Shown here piece by piece: positions 56,861 through 60,000 of a DNA stretch of 60,000 bases. The notes under the pieces are model-generated. The model ran no database searches and was not told the DNA's origin. It saw only the letters and a program-made list of their open reading frames with translations. The position numbers and the translations under genes were made by a program. Position 1 is the first letter of the stretch; each line of letters starts with the position of its first letter. This DNA is from Gnetum montanum. Lineage: Eukaryota; Streptophyta; Gnetopsida; Gnetales; Gnetaceae. Where the stretch lies: the NCBI GenBank assembly GCA_015680685.1, contig MNCI01018082.1, positions 3,534-63,533 on the forward strand. The letters are read 5' to 3'.

Positions 56861-56959
56861 TTTGTATTCTTCTTCTTGGACTATCATAGCTTCATGTTTA
56901 GTTTCTATCTCATCCCTTGAGATTGGTTTTTCTGCATGAACCTTATCTACTTACTCAAA

Positions 56960-58130
56960 TGTTAAGACACCATCATTTTTTTCTTCTCCTCCTACATTTA
57001 TACCTTCATCCACCATATTGTTAGTATCTTTTGATAATTCATCAATCTTAACATGTCACATTTCAACAATTTTTATTATTTTTAAATTTAGGCAACTATA
57101 AGCTTTTGAATGATTGGAATATCCAATAAATAAACCATATTCATAGTGGCTATCAAGATTATGAACATTATCATGGTTTTTAATATAACATTTACTACCA
57201 AAAATCTTAAAATATTGAATATTGGCTATTCTATCAAACTAAATTTGGTAGAAAGTCTTGCCATTATCAGCTCTTGCTAAGCATCTACTGATGATGTATA
57301 CTATTGTTCTAGCTAACTCATTCCATAGATATTTTCATACATTCTTTTCATTCATCATGGATCTAATCATTTCAAGTACAGTCCTATTTTTGTACTTTGT
57401 AACACCATTTTCCTTAGGTATTCTTGTAGTTAAGAATTATCTCATAATATCTAAATTTCTACAAAGCTCATAAAATTAATTTGAGGTGAACTCACCTCCA
57501 TTGTTAGATCTAATCGCTTTTATTTTAAGTCATATTTTAGTTTCAACCATAGTTTTAAATGCTTTAAATCATTGAAAGACATCAAATTTTTTCTCAATAC
57601 ATGTAAGCTAACACATTATAGTATAATCAATTATAATAAGAAAGAAATATACTATCACTGAAACCAACAATATCAAAAGTACCACAAACATCCATATGTA
57701 GTAATTCAAGTTTATCCTTCCCCTAGAAATTTACTAGTTTAAAAGTGGCTCTAGTTTGCTTACCATGCTAGCATGTAGAACATACCTCTTCCAAGTGACT
57801 CACTTGCGGCATACCTTTAATGCTCTAACTTTATTTAGGGTTTTCATATTTTCTAAGCTCAAGTGTCCTAGCCTTTTGTGCCACAACCTACCACTATTCA
57901 CCTCAGAAATAAGGTTTAGACATTGGGATTGCACATTAATAGAATATAAATTAATTTCTACTCAAGTAATATAAGCTCTAAAATCCTTTTGAGCATTTTC
58001 TAAAATATTCTTCTCATTTGTGAAGCTTATGTTATAACCTTCTCTTGAAAACTATCATAAGCTTAGCAAGTTATAGTGTAAACCATCTACAAAATAAAGA
58101 TTATGGACCTCAAGAAAACTATCATGAATC
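56960..58130 (-). pseudogene. Copia integrase
   Basis: Zinc-binding end near 57765 (residues corresponding to C..C..GKQTRA, first Cys lost), IRSNNGGEFTSN near 57495-57530 (the catalytic Asp of D-N-G-G-E-F is Asn), and the C-terminal segment NIQYFKIFGSKCYIKNHDNV, HNLDSHYEYGLFIGYSNHSK, AYSCLNLKII (57220-57070). Heavy stop load in the core. Confidence 0.75.
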
Positions 58131-58135
58131 TTAAC

Positions 58136-59876
58136 TTAGCCAATACCTCTTACCACATCTTTATCTTTATCTATGAAGCTTACTTTTCCTCCATTGAAGA
58201 GCTTTAGAGAAATGAATTTTGATCTATCCCTAATCATGTATTGAGAGTAGTTGCTATCAAGAAACCATGTGTCTAGACTACAAGAGCTTTTTAAGGCAAG
58301 TTGTATAAGAAAAGAACTTTTGTGGATTAGTCTCGAAACTTGTCTTCCTATTCTATTATTTCTTGAAAAGGATTTAGTAGCTTGGGAAGAATGCATAGAT
58401 TCATAATAAGGAAAAATCCTAGTTCTACAATCTCTAGCTTTATGCCCAAGTTTTCCACAATTAAAGCAATAGCGTTGAAAGTATTTAGATGTCATTCTTG
58501 GACCATACTTGATGACTAGATTTCAAGTTCTTCTTTAGCATTAGTATTTCTTCCTTCAACTTTCGTTCTTTTCATTTAGCTTCTTTAAGTTTCATCTCAT
58601 AGCTATTAATCTTTTTCTCTTTTTCTTTTAAAATTTTTTTTTAATTTTTTGTTTACCTTGAGCACCATCTCTAATTGTTCCATTAGTCCTTCAAAATTGA
58701 TGTCCTCTATCCTTGTATTCAATTTCAATTGATTCTAGTTCATCTCCATCTATGGTTGAACATACAGTCTTACTAGTGCTAGAAATGTCTTGCTTACTTG
58801 GGTTAGTATGCATAAAACTTGAAAATTCATCATCATAGTTATCATTATTAATCATAGTTGGAAAAGAAAATAAATCTTGTGTGACAATAGCACTATCATT
58901 TGTTATTATATTAGTATGAGCAAAATGAGCAAAAGAGTTTTCTTCAATATTTTCATTCCCTATGTTAATCTCGAAGTGCTCTAACTAGCTTTGTATTTTA
59001 GATAACTAAGCTTTTAATCTATCAAACCTATACTAAGTATTCTTTGGTTTAAATCTAGTCCCCTTCTTTTTCTAATTTTCTTCATCTTTCTTCTTCTTTG
59101 AACACTCAACAATCATATGACCTATTTCACCATAATAATAACAAGAGAAAGGTTTTGTTAGTTTCTTACAAGCTTTCAAATTTTTGAGTCCCCTAAGCTT
59201 TATGGTAAGTTTTGCAATCTCCTTATCAAAATATGTTAATTATTCCTGCTTTTGCTCAACTTTCTCAGCTTTAACTCTAAATGCAATTTGCTTCTAGTTA
59301 TTAGACAAATGTGTTTTTTTTTATCTTAAAAGCTAAGAGAATGCTAAACATCTCAGTCACTATCATCCTGAAGAGATATTTTGCTACTTCTATTGAAGAG
59401 ACCTTAGCTTCAAATTTGCTAGGAAGAATAAATATGATCATTTGGAAAATTAGGTCTTCCAACTGTGCTTCCCCAAGCATAGTCATTTCATTAACAATCT
59501 TATCTATGGGGCTAAAGAATTTGTTGACATTCTCATTTTCTTCCATCCTCAAGGCATTAAAATGTGCTCTCAAGGTTAGTAGCTTAGACTTCTTTACTTT
59601 ATCATTGCCTTCATAAATAGCCTAAAGATGCTCCCACATTTCTTTGGCTAATAGAAGATGCATAATCTTCATGCACACAACTCTATCTAAGCCACACACC
59701 AAAGCATTCATAACGTGAGCATTATGTATCACATTCTTTGTCCCTCTACTTACTACCTTTCATATATAATCCCCATGACCCAGTAGATATATCCTCATTT
59801 TAAACTTCCAAAGAGGGTAATTTGAACCATCAAACCATGGAGCTTTATTGAATGAAAGTCCTTGATTATGTGCCAT
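58136..59876 (-). pseudogene. Copia gag and protease
   Basis: ATG at 59876: MAHNQGLSFNKAPWFDGSNY, PLWKFKMRIYLLGHGDY (UBN2-type gag start), RAHFNALRMEENENVNKFFS (59570-59510), a Lys/Ser-rich middle, a canonical CCHC knuckle CFNCGKLGHKARDCR (58468-58424), then the protease site DTWFLDSNYSQYMIRD (about 58275-58230), where the Gly of D-S-G is Asn. Stops between blocks. Confidence 0.8.
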
Positions 59877-59925
59877 AGCCAAGAAATATTAGCAACATAG
59901 ATTGTTAAGCCTAACAATGTTGACC

Positions 59926-59943
59926 AAGCTCTGATACCAATTA
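59926..59943 (-). other. Primer-binding site of the copia element (tRNA-iMet type)
   Basis: TTGGTATCAGAGCTTGG on the minus strand, immediately inside the 5' LTR. It is complementary to the 3' end of plant initiator tRNA-Met. Confidence 0.85.
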
Positions 59944-60000
59944 TCATTTTGTGTTACAACTAAAGGCACTGAAAGGAGGGATGAATCAAGGCCTTGTAAA
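59944..60000 (-). repeat. 5' LTR of the copia element (partial)
   Basis: Inner end of the LTR: AACTAAAGGCACT, ATGAATCAAGGCCTTGTAAA match AGCTAAAGGTACT, TAAATCAAGACCTTGCAAAA of the 3' LTR (from 51591). Cut by the window end. Confidence 0.75.

Larger units (their letters stand above)
51576..60000 (-). mobile_element. Ty1/copia element, minus strand, 5' LTR cut by window end
   Basis: 3' LTR 51576-54009, polypurine tract, then (reading leftward from the right) primer-binding site near 59943, gag, PR, IN, RT, RH. IN before RT defines Ty1/copia. The primer site is the initiator-Met type common in copia elements. The stretch 59944-60000 matches 51580-51640 and is the inner end of the 5' LTR. Coding regions carry many stops, so it is dead, but YVDD in RT and the CCHC knuckle are intact. 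Confidence 0.85.

Overview
This window looks like intergenic DNA from a large, repeat-rich land-plant genome. The gene density is about one intact gene in 60 kb, GT/AG introns interrupt that gene, and nearly everything else is decayed LTR retrotransposon with LINE remnants and assembly gaps (N runs at 14014-14061 and 25933-26453). A gymnosperm is my guess from the style of the repeats; the sequence alone does not prove it.

Layout. 1-3100 holds a 22-bp minisatellite, AT-rich DNA and an intron-less, stop-ridden copy of a CCR4-type deadenylase (about 1591-2650). 3115-6482 holds an LTR of one family (TGTCA...TGACA) and then the tail of a Ty3/gypsy element: part of an extra 3' ORF plus its 3' LTR. 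7425-9333 (minus) is the one convincing intact gene, a five-exon FAD-dependent monooxygenase of the plant CTF2/MO1 type. From 10003 to 50590 there are four related Ty3/gypsy elements of the Athila/Tat type, which I call E1 to E4. Their LTRs run TGATGAG...CTCATCA, their primer-binding sites derive from tRNA-Asp, and their polypurine tract is TCATGGGGGTA. E1 (10003-16958, minus) has gag and protease but has lost the rest of pol. E2 (18120-30376, plus) has gag, PR, RT, RH, IN and the extra ORF, and carries a solo LTR. E3 (minus) runs from 50590 down to 40095 and resumes at 31414-30377. E4 (31415-40089, minus) is a complete element with AACAC target duplications that split E3; it has gag and the extra ORF but no recognisable pol. 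E2 and E3 meet tail to tail at about 30377, and both lack a 3' LTR. LINE fragments lie at 17040-18008 (+) and 50717-50902 (-). From 51576 to the window end is a minus-strand Ty1/copia element with a 2.4-kb 3' LTR.

The most interesting signal is in the spacer between pol and the extra 3' ORF of E2, E3 and E4. There I see what looks like a second promoter: short palindromic repeats, a TATA box in E4 (degenerate in E2 and E3), a leader, and an intron of about 300 nt ending directly at the ORF start. The repeat type in each spacer matches the U3 repeats of that element's own LTR (GATATC in E4, TTGATG/TCGACG in E2 and E3). The extra ORF encodes a domain like the 'putative plant transposon protein' family followed by a long coiled coil. 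If real, these elements would express this protein from their own internal transcription unit.

Most retroelement reading frames are broken, often by TAG at conserved Gln or Trp positions. The primer-binding sites of E1 and E3 are decayed purely by C-to-T and G-to-A changes, and that of E2 partly so. Both fit long-term cytosine methylation.
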